This document shows positions 22,692 through 33,625 of a DNA stretch of 64,000 nucleotides, piece after piece; the first letter of the stretch is position 1, and each line of letters starts with the position of its first letter. Source of the DNA: Glandiceps talaboti (lineage: Eukaryota > Hemichordata > Enteropneusta > Spengelidae); the NCBI RefSeq assembly GCF_964340395.1, contig NC_135561.1:12447961-12511960 (forward strand). Reading direction: 5' to 3'. Under the pieces are notes generated by a model. That model did not search any database, had not been told where the DNA came from, and saw only the letters and a list, made by a program, of their open reading frames with translations. Made by a program: the position numbers and the translations under genes.

Positions 22692-23205
22692 GTCTTGTAT
22701 TGACAAATGATGTAAATTCTTGCTGGTCACCCCTATATTGTCACGAAATGGGTCAGTCTAATACAGACACTCCTAAGAGCAAACCAAATTTAATTAAAAA
22801 TAGGGGTGATTTAGAAAATGAACAACTTGTAATAAATTGATCTTTATCTCTACTTATCGAAATACTTGGTGAAACTTTCTGATTTTATTTTCGTCAATTT
22901 TTCCATGCATACCTAACATGTAAGTTATTATAATGGAATTGATTACCTGTTACTTTGTTTTGTAATAAACCAATTTTTAGTTGTGATTTTTAGACCTGTT
23001 TTTTACCAGACATTTTTGTCTGAATGTTACAATTACATTCAATGTGGTTTATCAGTAGCAAATGGTGATGGACTAGGCTCACCAAATATGTAGCCACTGT
23101 TTGTAAATTTTTCTAATTTAAGATTTCTTGGCAAATAAAATTTCCTTTTGTAAATGAAGTATTACACGTCAATGCAAGATTTGTGTATTGTTTTACTATG
23201 TATAG

Positions 23206-24438
23206 GAGTTTGCATGGTTGGCAGACAGGGACAGTGTCATATGGCAGTTTGCATGGTTTGGCAGACAGGGACAATGTCGTGTGGTAGTTTGCATGGTTTG
23301 GCAGACAGGGACAATGTCGTGTGGCAGTTTGCATGGTTTGGCAGACAGGGACAATGTCGTGTGGCAGTTTGCATGGTTTGGCAGACAGGGACAGTGTCAT
23401 ATGGCAGTTTGCATGGTTTGGCAGACAGGGACTGTCATATGGCAGTTTGCATGGTTTGGCAGACAGGGACAATGTCATATGGCAATTTGCATGGTTTGGC
23501 AGACAGGGACAATGTCGTGTGGCAGTTTGCATGGTTTGGCAGACAGGGACAATGTCACGTGGCAGTTTGCATGGTTTGGCAGACAGGGACAATGTCACGT
23601 GGCAGTTTGCATGGTTTGGCAGACAGGGACAGTGTCATATGGCAATTTGCATGGTTTGGCAGACAGGGACAATGTCACGTGGCAGTTTGCATGGTTTGGC
23701 AGACGGGGACAGTGTCATATGGCAGTTTGCATGGTTTGGCAGACAGGGACAGTGTCATATGGCAGTTTGCATGGTTTGGCAGACAGGGACAATGTCATAT
23801 GGCAGTTTGCATGGTTTGGCAGACAGGGACAATGTCATATGGCAGTTTGCGTGGTTTGGCAGACGGACAGTGTCATATGGCAGTTTGCATGGTTTGGCAG
23901 ACAGGGACAATGTCATATGGCAGTTTGCGTGGTTTGGCAGACAGGGACAGTGTCATATGGCAGTTTGCATGGTTTGGCAGACAGGGACAATGTCATATGG
24001 CAGTTTGCATGGTTTGGCAGACAGGGACAATGTCGTGTGGTAGTTTGCATGGTTTGGCAGACAGGGACAATGTCACGTGGCAGTTTGCATGGTTTGGCAG
24101 ACAGGGACAGTGTCATATGGCAGTTTGCATGGTTTGGCAGACAGGGACAATGTTGATGTACAGTAGTTTGCATGGTTTGGCAGACAGGGACAATGTCGTG
24201 TGGCAGTTTGCATGGTTTGGCAGACAGGGACAATGTCGTGTGGCAGTTTGCATGGTTTGGCAGACAGGGACAATGTTGATGTACAGTAGTTTGCATGGTT
24301 TGGCAGACAGGGACAATATCATATGGCAGTTTGCATTGTTTGGCAGGCGGACAGTATCGATGTATAGCAGTTTGCATGGTTTAGCGGACCGTGACAATAC
24401 CGTTGTACAATAGTTTGCATGGTTTGGCAAACAATGAC
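23206..24438 (+). repeat. 40-bp minisatellite, about 30 units
   Basis: Tandem units of 40 bp (a few of 36-44 bp) contain TTTGCATGGTTTGGCAGACA, then GGGACA(A/G)TGTC and a variable hexamer block CATATGG, CACGTGG or CGTGTGG. Because 40 is not a multiple of 3 and the unit lacks stops, all three plus frames stay open for hundreds of codons (the longest from 23154 to 24413). Those ORFs are by-products of the repeat and show no splice or family support. The last few units are more diverged (GATGTACAGTAG variants), as expected at an array edge. Confidence 0.97.
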
Positions 24439-27400
24439 ATTTATATCACAGCTTGTTCAATAGGTGCATGTCATGTCCAATGGACGCATGGCATTTCTCG
24501 GTTAGGCATGCATACAGATTAATACTAAGTAAATTTTGACAGTAGATCGATACTAATAAATTGTGAATTTTATATATTATTTTATTTTCACTCGTCAAAT
24601 TTAAATCATTATATATTTTGTTTGTAATATTATAAACAATTCGGTCAATGTCTGAAGAACGGCGACCAGCCAGGTCCTCCAAGAAATTTGGTGATTTTTT
24701 ATATATGATTGTTGTTCATTTTGTATTTTTTGGTTATTTGTTTGTTTTCTATTTTAATCTATTTTCAATTTATAATAAATAATATCTTCTATTCACTATT
24801 TCCTATCAAATTCAATTCACATATGTCTTCTTGAGAAATTGAAATACATTGCGATGTTACATTTACAAAAAAGTTTCGCCGATATATAAATTATATAAAC
24901 ATGTTTCTCTTATTGCCCAACGAAAAAGCTATTTCCAAATGCGTCACTAGCAACCTTGATTTACACGCGATACTGAATTAATTTCCCAGGACAGAAGCAA
25001 CACGTCTCAGAGTAGCTTCCTAATCTAACAACTTCATAATACGTCATAATATACATTTTAAGTCTGTAAAGTACGCCCTCCGGCTGTCCAAGACGGTTTA
25101 TGACGGCTACGTATTAAAACACTTCAAGTCGTAAATATATAGCCTTGACTTTGAACAATAACATAAACAACAACTCATATAAAAGTCACGTAAATACTTC
25201 CTCTGACGCGAAGGATTACTGTTTTTGTGTTTGTAGTGTTCCCGTACTCTCGAATCGTTCTGAGCAACTTTCCAGTGAAAATTTACAACGTAAGGCAGTT
25301 GATGTCGCCAGCCTCAACAAAAAACACTTCTGATAAAAACTACTTTTCATCTTCTGAGGAGACAAGAATCTCACAAATATTGTTTTGCGTAAACTACCTA
25401 TATCTTAGCAGACGGTCGCTAATTTATTTTCTCATTCTACAACGATGATTCATCAAAGGTTGGCCCTATTTTTTCTGATTCTCATTACCCGACCGACCCC
25501 AAATTTAAGCTCCAACATGAAATTAAAAATAAAACTAGTATATTATTTTCGCCCGCCCTTGATATTTGTCTAACAGCGCCCTCTCTGGCAAGATTAAGCA
25601 AGTGTCTGTACTGTCGATGTCATGTACAGTTATGGCGGCGACGACGACACTTGTTCACGAACAGAAAATTTCTTTGATAACGGAAGTTATTCAAGTAGGA
25701 CGGACATGCCAATTGTGTAGAGAAGCTGAGAAAAGGGCTTGTTACCAGGAATCTAATAAAACGTAGATAGAGAGGAGGAAAATTAAAGGCGAGGCAGAGA
25801 AACATGAAGAAGATGATTTTTTTAATCGGTCGACCCACCCATAGTTGTCATGAAGAAGTAATGAGAAACATGAAAACATGTTCGTGGTTTCATTTGCCTA
25901 TCAGATACAAATCTGCGCTCTAAACAGTAAAATAGCCATGGGCAATGTACTGTTACGTTCATGCCCACGTCACGTTTCTCATTCAACCAAAAAGCATATT
26001 TTGAATTCTGCAATGTAATCGTATACTCTTGAGTAATATTGCTGGTCTACGTGCTGTGAATAAATATTATTTCTAGGCCAACGGTTTAGTGAAGTGTATC
26101 TTTGATATATTTAGATTACTCAGTTATTGTCCGTGCTTTACATCAGAAAGCACTTCGTGTAAGATGTTATTTCATTTATCACCGTCTGTCCATGTCATGG
26201 CCCAGTACATCTGATAGCAATATCATATGATCTCATCCTGCATGCTGGATAGTCTACAGATTATATCGACATACGTACTGTTTATCACTGCAGGCAAATA
26301 CATAATGGTTTCTGAATGAGCCATCAAATCGAACGATGACCTTACGTGATCGAGATGTTCACATTCTTCCGTTGGAATTGGAGCTCTCTCGGCAAATGTG
26401 GCTCAAAACGATAACTATATGCTAACCCATAAATTGCGGGGAGGGGGGGGGGAAGCTCCCAATCTTCCAGAGAATAAACACACTACTGTAACAATTACAA
26501 ACAAGAAGTCATATTAACAAACTGTCCCGGTAGCTAGCTACAGATTTCGACTGGAAGAAGTGGGAGCCTTGCCCCCCTGTTAGTGATTTAGACATGCTCA
26601 TGTTTAAAACCGTGACGGCAACAGCTGACCGGGTAAACGACTTCCAGTTGTACACTAACGGCCAGGGTTTCAATCTCAGGTTCACTCATGAGATATCTTA
26701 TCAGTACAGCCATAAAGATTACGTCGTAGGAATAATATTTTATTTTGGACCTATATATTGATTACAGTTACGTGTATGCATAGGGGGTACGGGCTTTAAA
26801 GTCATGTTTACGGAGAAAAAAAAGAAGAAGTAAGCATTGCCAAACAAACAAAAAATAAGGAAAGCATATAGATACTAATAAACATGAACGACAGAGTTAA
26901 ATTACACATCAATATCAACAATGTTTCGATTAGGGTTAGTATGCAATAAGAATTACAATATTTTTCATTGTCACTGCAGAACTACCATGGTGATAACAAA
27001 GGAAAAAACATTTAATGGTTTATAGTGTGAATGGTAACGGTTTTACAATTCTGGTAATTACTCCACTATACGAAAAGTCATATTTGACCATGTCTTTCCA
27101 TCTGGGGTAAAACTTGAGCAGAGGATGTGTAAATACTGAATCAAATTCCCGAAAGTTTGAGTTAATTTTCGTTTTGCAAGTCAAAATCCCACCATTTTTA
27201 TTTTAACAAAGAACAAGTGGTGTATTTTATTGTGCAACTATTTTTCTCTCGCCATGATCACTGTAATTCAAAAGTGTAGTTCACAGCATAAGATTATTTT
27301 CAAGGAGTAATAAATCATTGCAGGCAAAGCTAAGCTCAATGTTAAATCATTTGTCATCAGTTTTATTGACCTATTATCAGTGACATAGCAAACAGCTTTA

Positions 27401-27914
27401 GAGATGCAAACAATGTTTATTATACCCGACTTGCTGGTTCCCTAAGTCGGGTTTGTAGCACTTGAACGGCTAATAGGGGAAATCCGTCATGGTAGACCTG
27501 TGTGATGTCTATTAAGTAAATCCCCCAAGGTCAAGTAATACTGTGTACAAGTGAAAAAAAGGATATGATAGTGATCCTTTGTATATACTATATAGGTTTG
27601 GAGATCAAAGTAACATTACTCCATACTTCGGCATGCATAAATAACATCACTCCCTTAAAGGTGAATATGCTGGTGAGTTGCTAAATCCATCCATGTAATA
27701 ATAATACACTGTTGAAATAAACAGTCAACCTTCCACGTCACAGCATGAACTTTTATCCTGTATGTTTGTCGGTTTTATTACAAGAATCTGCCTATATAGG
27801 TTTTAACCATGCTTTGCAGAGACATAGACTTGTCACACTTGAATGTACAACAGGGTAAACAGAACATGGAATTTAAATGAGTGAAAAGCACATAGTTCAT
27901 GGATTTACAGACTG
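24439..27914. other. Non-coding stretch, no gene recognised
   Basis: AT-rich DNA with short ORFs only. A fragment related to repeats at 8447-8530, 28247-28300 and 59769-59815 (CCCGACCGACCC type) is near 25480-25540, and a G-run is at 26439-26450. No protein family was recognised in any frame. Confidence 0.5.
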
Positions 27915-28166
27915 TCATGCCCGGTATCTGTCACACCGAGGCTAAGAAGACGTGTCGAAACCCCACAGCGTATAAATCCAGAGCTAGAATCAGACTAGCT
28001 CTGGATTTATACGCTGTGGGGTTTCGACACGTCTTCTAGCTCTGGATTTATACGCTGCGGGGTTTCGACACCTCTTCTCGTGTCGAAACCCCGCAGCGTA
28101 TATATAAATCCAGAGCTACAATCAGACCGGTCATGCCCGGTATCTGTACTGTATGTCACAACGAGG
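27915..28166. repeat. Cluster of perfect hairpins between direct repeats
   Basis: A perfect 42-bp inverted repeat (27945-27986 and 27996-28037, 9-nt loop) is followed by a third near-identical arm (28037-28078) and a fourth in opposite orientation (28079-28118). All four share the core GTGTCGAAACCCC. The cluster is bracketed by the direct repeat TCATGCCCGGTATCTGT (27915-27931 and 28131-28147), each copy followed by GTCACAMCGAGGC. Confidence 0.9.
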
Positions 28167-28896
28167 CAATTTTGTAATTGTTTTTATTTTTGAAAAATAT
28201 TATATCGCTTCGACCCAAGCATTTCTCAACTTTTTGTTTTAAATGTTTAAAAATGTTTAGGGTTGGAGGGTCAAAATAGGGCCAGTTGGCTTATCAGAAA
28301 CGCACAACATCTTTTATTTGGAGGTTGGACCACCTATAGTGAATTGGTCGACAGTATGGTATAAAAGTTAACGATTATACACATTTTGGGGATTGATTTT
28401 GTTGACAACGACATTTTCGTTATAATTTTTTTCTCATCAGATAAACAAAGCGAGCAGCAGTGACAAATTAAAGCTGTGTGTACCACTGATACTAGAGAAG
28501 GTGCAAAATAGTTAGTAACTTACAGTTAAAAGATGCAACGAACTTACTTACGGGTGCAGGAGCACTTTGTGTCAATTGTAAGTGAATGGTTGTAAACACA
28601 GTATACTAAGTGTATCACTGGACAAAATTGTCAAACTTCAAAAACTTTGTCAACACCCCTTATTACCCCCCCCCCCACACACACCCGATCTGAATGGGAT
28701 TAAAGATATATGTTAGAGTACAAAAGGGAAGTATAAGGTATTTTGGATAATTCTTTATTAATCTCGCCCGCTCTCAAGGGATAACCTTTGACCTCTATAT
28801 CACTGAAATATTTGATCACGTGATGGCTGATTCAAAACTCCATGTTGATTGACAAAGAAAGTGGAAAATATATTCCAGATTCCTCCAAAGCATCAC

Positions 28897-29230
28897 TTAA
28901 AGTGGTCATATGGATGAGGATTGGGGTATTTATTTTGGCCTTTTAATTTAAAAAAGCGATTTTATCATGGCGTCCTGCTTGAAAAAGCAATTGGAAACAA
29001 TATATACCAAGTCCTTGTTTTGTAATTCAATAAATTGCACAATACCGATAACTATGTAAAATGTCTGTTATTGTACGTACACACTTTTTACCTTTTTTTT
29101 GCAATGTATTGAGTTACAAATACAGACTTGTTTCAAATTCAAGTAGGGGATCATGATAAAATTGTGGGTTTTTTTAGTTAAAAAATCCAAAATAAGTAAG
29201 CTTACCAACTTCGTATCTATATGATCACTT
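28897..29230. mobile_element. Palindromic MITE, copy E
   Basis: Starts TTAAAGTGGTCATATGGATG and ends ATCTATATGATCACTT. Arms are more diverged than in copy C. Confidence 0.82.
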
Positions 29231-29732
29231 GGGAACATTGAGTTGTTGAATTTACGAATTAGATTGGGCTTTAAAGCGTGTCGATCAATACATGTTTGGT
29301 AAAATACATTCTGTCCAAAAGAGAGAACCAAACCATGTTGTATGTACCTCATTCTTCTAAATTTTCACAGGATGGAGTATTCAACCTGCTGCGATAATAA
29401 TGTGATATTTATTGCATGACACTTATGTGTCCATATTGCCAGAAAACAACAAGATCTTTCCATGAGTGACGTCATCAGTAGCCTTGCTTGTATTCATATC
29501 CAAGTAGACACAGTGTTCAGATCCTAGGGCGGATAAAAATGATATTTGCGCATCATCGAAATATCTCACTGTACAGTAAAGCAATACTTCTGCAAGATAT
29601 CATATTGAATTGAATGGTGCTACATCTCCAGAATCAGAATCGAAATAAGAAACGGTCGGATCGCTTTGTTCATCTCACTTGAGGGAAATCAAAATACTGC
29701 TGTCTTGGAGATAACGGCAACACAAAATGGAA

Positions 29733-30043
29733 TACACTTAAAATTATGAAACCTGGAACAAAAGGTCGCCAGGCTCGACAAAAAAAACCTATATAATACT
29801 AATAACTAAAACTAACGAATACAATTACTAATAGGCTACATTTTATCATCAGGCCTAACACAAATCTCTTTACGAACATTGCCATATTTTATCATCTTCC
29901 TCGACAAAATATCTGTGTTGGTAAGATTTTGTAAAATTGGCAAGATTTTTGTTGAGCCAGACGCTAAAATGTAGCACTGCATTATTAGTAAGTTTTTGTC
30001 CGGCAAGATGACGTTTGTTCTGGCTTCCCGATTTCAAATGTAA
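29733..30043. mobile_element. Fold-back element with TTGCTACATTTTATC internal repeats
   Basis: The left end (TACACTTAAAATTATGAAAC, then CTGGAACAAAAGG) mirrors the right end (GACGTTTGTTCTGG, then GATTTCAAATGTAAT). Inside are both orientations of a motif of about 42 bp: GGCTACATTTTATCATC and TTGAGCCAGACGCTAAAATG. Confidence 0.7.
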
Positions 30044-30110
30044 TACAAGATTGCCACACACAAGAACGGAACACTTACACAGTACCACAAACAAATGGAC
30101 ATAAAACATC

Positions 30111-30278
30111 CTTGTGTGTGCATGTGTGCATGCATGTATGCATGTATGCATGTATGTATGTATGTATGTATGTATGTATGTATGTATGTATGTGTTTATG
30201 TATGTGTTTATGTATGTATGTATGTATGTATGTATGTATGTATGTATGTATGTATGTGCGTGTGTGTGTGTGTGTGTA
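30111..30278. repeat. (TATG)n microsatellite
   Basis: TGCATG/TATG units run from about 30111 to 30257 and are followed by a short GT tract. Cys/Val/Tyr/Met ORFs across it are artefacts. Confidence 0.95.
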
Positions 30279-30308
30279 TTTTTACATTAAATTAAGGGCC
30301 ACATTAGA

Positions 30309-30505
30309 ATATTAAAGGTGTTATTGTACATACAATTACAAACCTTAAGCTTTTTACACATTTATCAATCTTTTACAATGTAATGACTTACAAACACAGA
30401 CTTGGTCAATGCCGTTTCACATTGGGTTTTTTAAGTAGGAAGCCATGATAAAATTGTTTCATAAATTAAAAATCCAAAATAAATATCAAATCCTCATCCA
30501 TATTT
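30309..30505. mobile_element. Palindromic MITE, copy F (right arm only)
   Basis: Begins at the family centre (GTTATTGTACATACAATTAC) and continues through TAAGTAGGAAGCCATGATAA to AAATCCTCATCCATA. The left arm is absent. Confidence 0.8.
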
Positions 30506-32113
30506 TGCTTATGTTTTACATTACAGTAGACTCATAATCGGTTTGTTCATCGTATTTTGTCGACGTCTTCATCTAGGCACATCACGTCAACATGAGCCAT
30601 GCGGGGCTGTACATATAATAAATAACCTACTATGTTTTCTAGTTTGTGGCATAAACAAATGGTTAGAGTGGCATGCCGTGTCCTTTAAGTGCTGATACAT
30701 AACATAATGGACATATACCCGACCATTAGGCAATTCACTGTTTGATGTATGCGGAGTTAACACATTTACTAAATAGCTGCACTTTCTAAGTTGTAAATGA
30801 GTTTAGGTAGTGATTTTGCTAAATGTCTGAGAACTCCGATCAGTCACAGAGAGGATACACCACGTAAATTTGCAAAGCTATCCATACCGTGTACCCTCAT
30901 TTTGATGGGGACCCCGGTAAAATGCTTGGGGAACTCAGCTAGATTTCAGCTGCTTACCGCCCACTGTGTATACTACTTAGTATAACCCCCTGGGCTATGA
31001 CCCACACACTAACATGAACCATAAACACACACCTTCTTACTTAACTTAGCGATCCCTACTCACAGCAAAGTAGAACACACACAAAAAACATCGAAAGAAA
31101 GAGATTTCTTCTCCGGATCCTGCTACTATCACGATCGAATGATTCCAATAAGATTGTTATTTGAGTGAGACGCTCAAGGGAAATGATTTTCTATTTTTTT
31201 TCTGCATCATACTGTTCAACCTATTTTTTTAAAGGTTATACGAGAAGAATCAAATTACGATAAGCTTATAAAATATGCATACCATTATTACACCAAGTGT
31301 GAACCTGATATGTGTGTGTATTATATGGGCCTATAGGACTGTCAAATCTTTTCTCACTATCTATACACCTCACAGACAGGCACCACATAGTAGATGTTAC
31401 ATCCGATTCGGCAACCCCTGGAACATTTGCACAAACCAACGTATATATTTTCGTTGACATATCGAAAAACAAGATACTGGAGGTTTCTGGCATTAATATA
31501 TTCATGGTGAGTGAGTGATGAATATTTATGAGTGATGACGTCACAACGACCCAACCAATCAACGACAAAACAGGCACTGTACAGTATTCACCTTTCAGCG
31601 ACAACCCTCGAAAAATAACTGCAGATAGGCGCCCTAAATGTGATTGTTTTATGACATGTAGATTTTGATATTTCAATTTATTGCACAAAACCATGAAAAA
31701 TACAAGATAACAAGACCCAAGATTTTAGAGAAAAACATTTAAAACAGTTATGAATATTAATGATGTAGGAATAACTGATGAGTAATCTGAAATTTTGATA
31801 GATTAAATTTGTTTACAAAGTATACAATGCATGATCCGCGACCAATTAATATTTTCAATACTGAAACATTAATTTGCATAATGCAATAATGCTCATTATC
31901 ATACATGAATATGTATTACTTGGACTCGGGTCATGCACTAAATTTTACAAAGTCTGTGTTATAAAATCAATGATTTTTAACAAATATCCAAAGTACCCAA
32001 AATGTCACATTTGAATAATTACTATTGTGCAGTAAAAGATTTTAAGTTGAATCAGAGAAGAATCTCAAACACTATTATACAACTTGTTAGAACATCACAA
32101 CCTTGGAAGAAGT

Positions 32114-32195
32114 GATGTTATGGTGTTGGTGGTGGTGGTGGTCACGGTGATGTGTTGATAATGGTAGTGATGATGGTGGTGGTGGTTACAATGGG

Positions 32196-32226
<31 letters not shown>

Positions 32227-32410
32227 GGTGGTGGTGGTGGTGGTGGTGGCTACAGTTGTCGTGCTGAAGTTACTGTTGTTGTTGTTGTTGTTGTTGTTGT
32301 GGTGGTGGTGGTGGTGGTGGTGGTAATGGAGGTGGGATTGTGGTGACGGTGGTGGTTACAATGGGTTCTTGTTGTGGTGGAGGTGGTGGCCTCTGTTGTC
32401 GTGCTGACGT

Positions 32411-32449
<39 letters not shown>

Positions 32450-32505
32450 GATGGTTGTGGTGGTGGTGGTGGTGGTGGTGGTGGTTGGGATGGTGAGGGT
32501 GGTGC
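32114..32505. repeat. Compound (GTT)n/(GGT)n trinucleotide tract
   Basis: Blocks of GTT and GGT alternate. A segment of about 180 bp (ACAATGGGTT, then GTTGTCGTGCTGA) is present twice, so the tract grew by segmental duplication as well as unit slippage. Poly-Val, Gly and Asn ORFs are artefacts. Confidence 0.92.
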
Positions 32506-33023
32506 CGAGCCAGACGATCAATCATACAACAATGTTCGACCAACTGTATCTCTTAGTCTGTCTCACGCTATGCTACAACTACCTACTATAGCAGCAAGTT
32601 TCTCTATTGATCACAGTGTAATCTTTCACTCCCTGATTTTTAATTAGTGTACATTTCACTAATGGAGTTTTAAGTAGAGTCTTCAGGATAATGATACTGT
32701 GGGGATATCTAGTCTGCAAAGTTGCAATGTTGTATTGTGTTCTAGTTGCTAAGGTAGTTTCAGCTCAGCTTAAGACAGGCTAAGAGATACAGTTGGTAGA
32801 ACATTGTTGTAGCAATGTTAAAAACATTTTTGTCGAGTTGTGCAGGGTACAATCTGCGTCAGCTAAGTTTGCTTCCATTACTGTAGGCAAGGTGACAAAC
32901 ACATGTTAAATTTTCAAGTGACATATTTGTATTCATATTTACATGTATAGAACAAAGAATACGACTATTGAATTAAAGCACCGTCAAAGACCAAAATCAA
33001 ATACATTCCAAGTCGATGTGTTA

Positions 33024-33060
33024 TAGGGATAGGGATAGGGTTAGGGTTAGGGTTAGGGAT
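33024..33060 (+). repeat. Short telomere-like run
   Basis: Three perfect TTAGGG units (33041-33058) are preceded by ATAGGG variants. Confidence 0.8.
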
Positions 33061-33141
33061 AGACATAATATTTGTTCTATTAGGCGATATATACAAGTTA
33101 CACATGAATATGGACATGGTAGGTTTCGTGTTCTTCATGCA

Positions 33142-33163
33142 TCTGTCTGTCTGTCTGTCTGAC

Positions 33164-33206
<43 letters not shown>

Positions 33207-33418
33207 TTGCTTGTTTGTTTATTTTGGGGGTTTTGTTTGGCTGTCTGTTTGTGTGTGTATACGTTCGAGCGTACATGTACACCGTATGTATGTATGTATG
33301 TATGTATGTATGTATGTATGTATGTATGTATGTATGTATGTATGTATGTATGTGTGTGTGTGTGTGTGCGTGCGTACGTGCGTGCGTGCGTGCGTATGTA
33401 TGTATGTATGTATGTATG

Positions 33419-33450
<32 letters not shown>

Positions 33451-33505
33451 TGTATGTATGTATGTATTTATGTGTGTGTGTCTGTCTGTCTGTTTGTTTG
33501 TTTGA
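33142..33505. repeat. Compound tetranucleotide array (CTGT, TATG, GCGT)
   Basis: Successive blocks: CTGT (33142-33201), TATG (33285-33352), GT, GCGT (33366-33393), TATG again (33394-33467), then GTCT/GTTT. It lies in the 3' flank of the 593-aa gene. A minus-strand AATAAA is at 33223-33218. Confidence 0.95.
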
Positions 33506-33625
33506 ATTGTTTGATTATTAATTGGTTGATTGACAAAATGATGGTATATGATGAAAACAACTTCTTTCACTCTAAATTAATCGTATCTCCTCAGCACCAT
33601 ACGTTGCTATTATCTCGTGATTCAG

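Larger units (their letters stand above)
18100..23205. other. FAF2 3' UTR and downstream region, no further gene seen
   Basis: After the FAF2 stop I find no AATAAA until 19710-19715, inside a palindromic MITE. Later AATAAA hexamers are at about 20815 and 21680. The stretch holds the MITEs listed separately, a degenerate tandem repeat (20445-20690) and a 55-bp direct duplication (21990-22086). Short ORFs here lack splice or family support. Confidence 0.5.
28167..33141. other. Non-coding stretch with repeats, no gene recognised
   Basis: Contains palindromic MITE copies E and F, a fold-back element (29733-30043), microsatellites and a short telomere-like run. A plus-strand candidate exon at 31378-31486 is discussed in the findings but is not supported well enough to annotate. 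Confidence 0.45.

Noticed and set aside
23206-24438. CRISPR-like array
   Set aside because: The units are contiguous with no unique spacers and the genome is animal. It is a minisatellite.
27915-28166. tRNA or tRNA-derived SINE, because of the GGTTTCGACAC motif
   Set aside because: The motif only loosely resembles a B box, and no A box, acceptor stem or anticodon arm could be fitted.
31266-31694. 142-codon minus-strand ORF
   Set aside because: No recognised domain, and mixed composition with no splice support. It probably occurs by chance.
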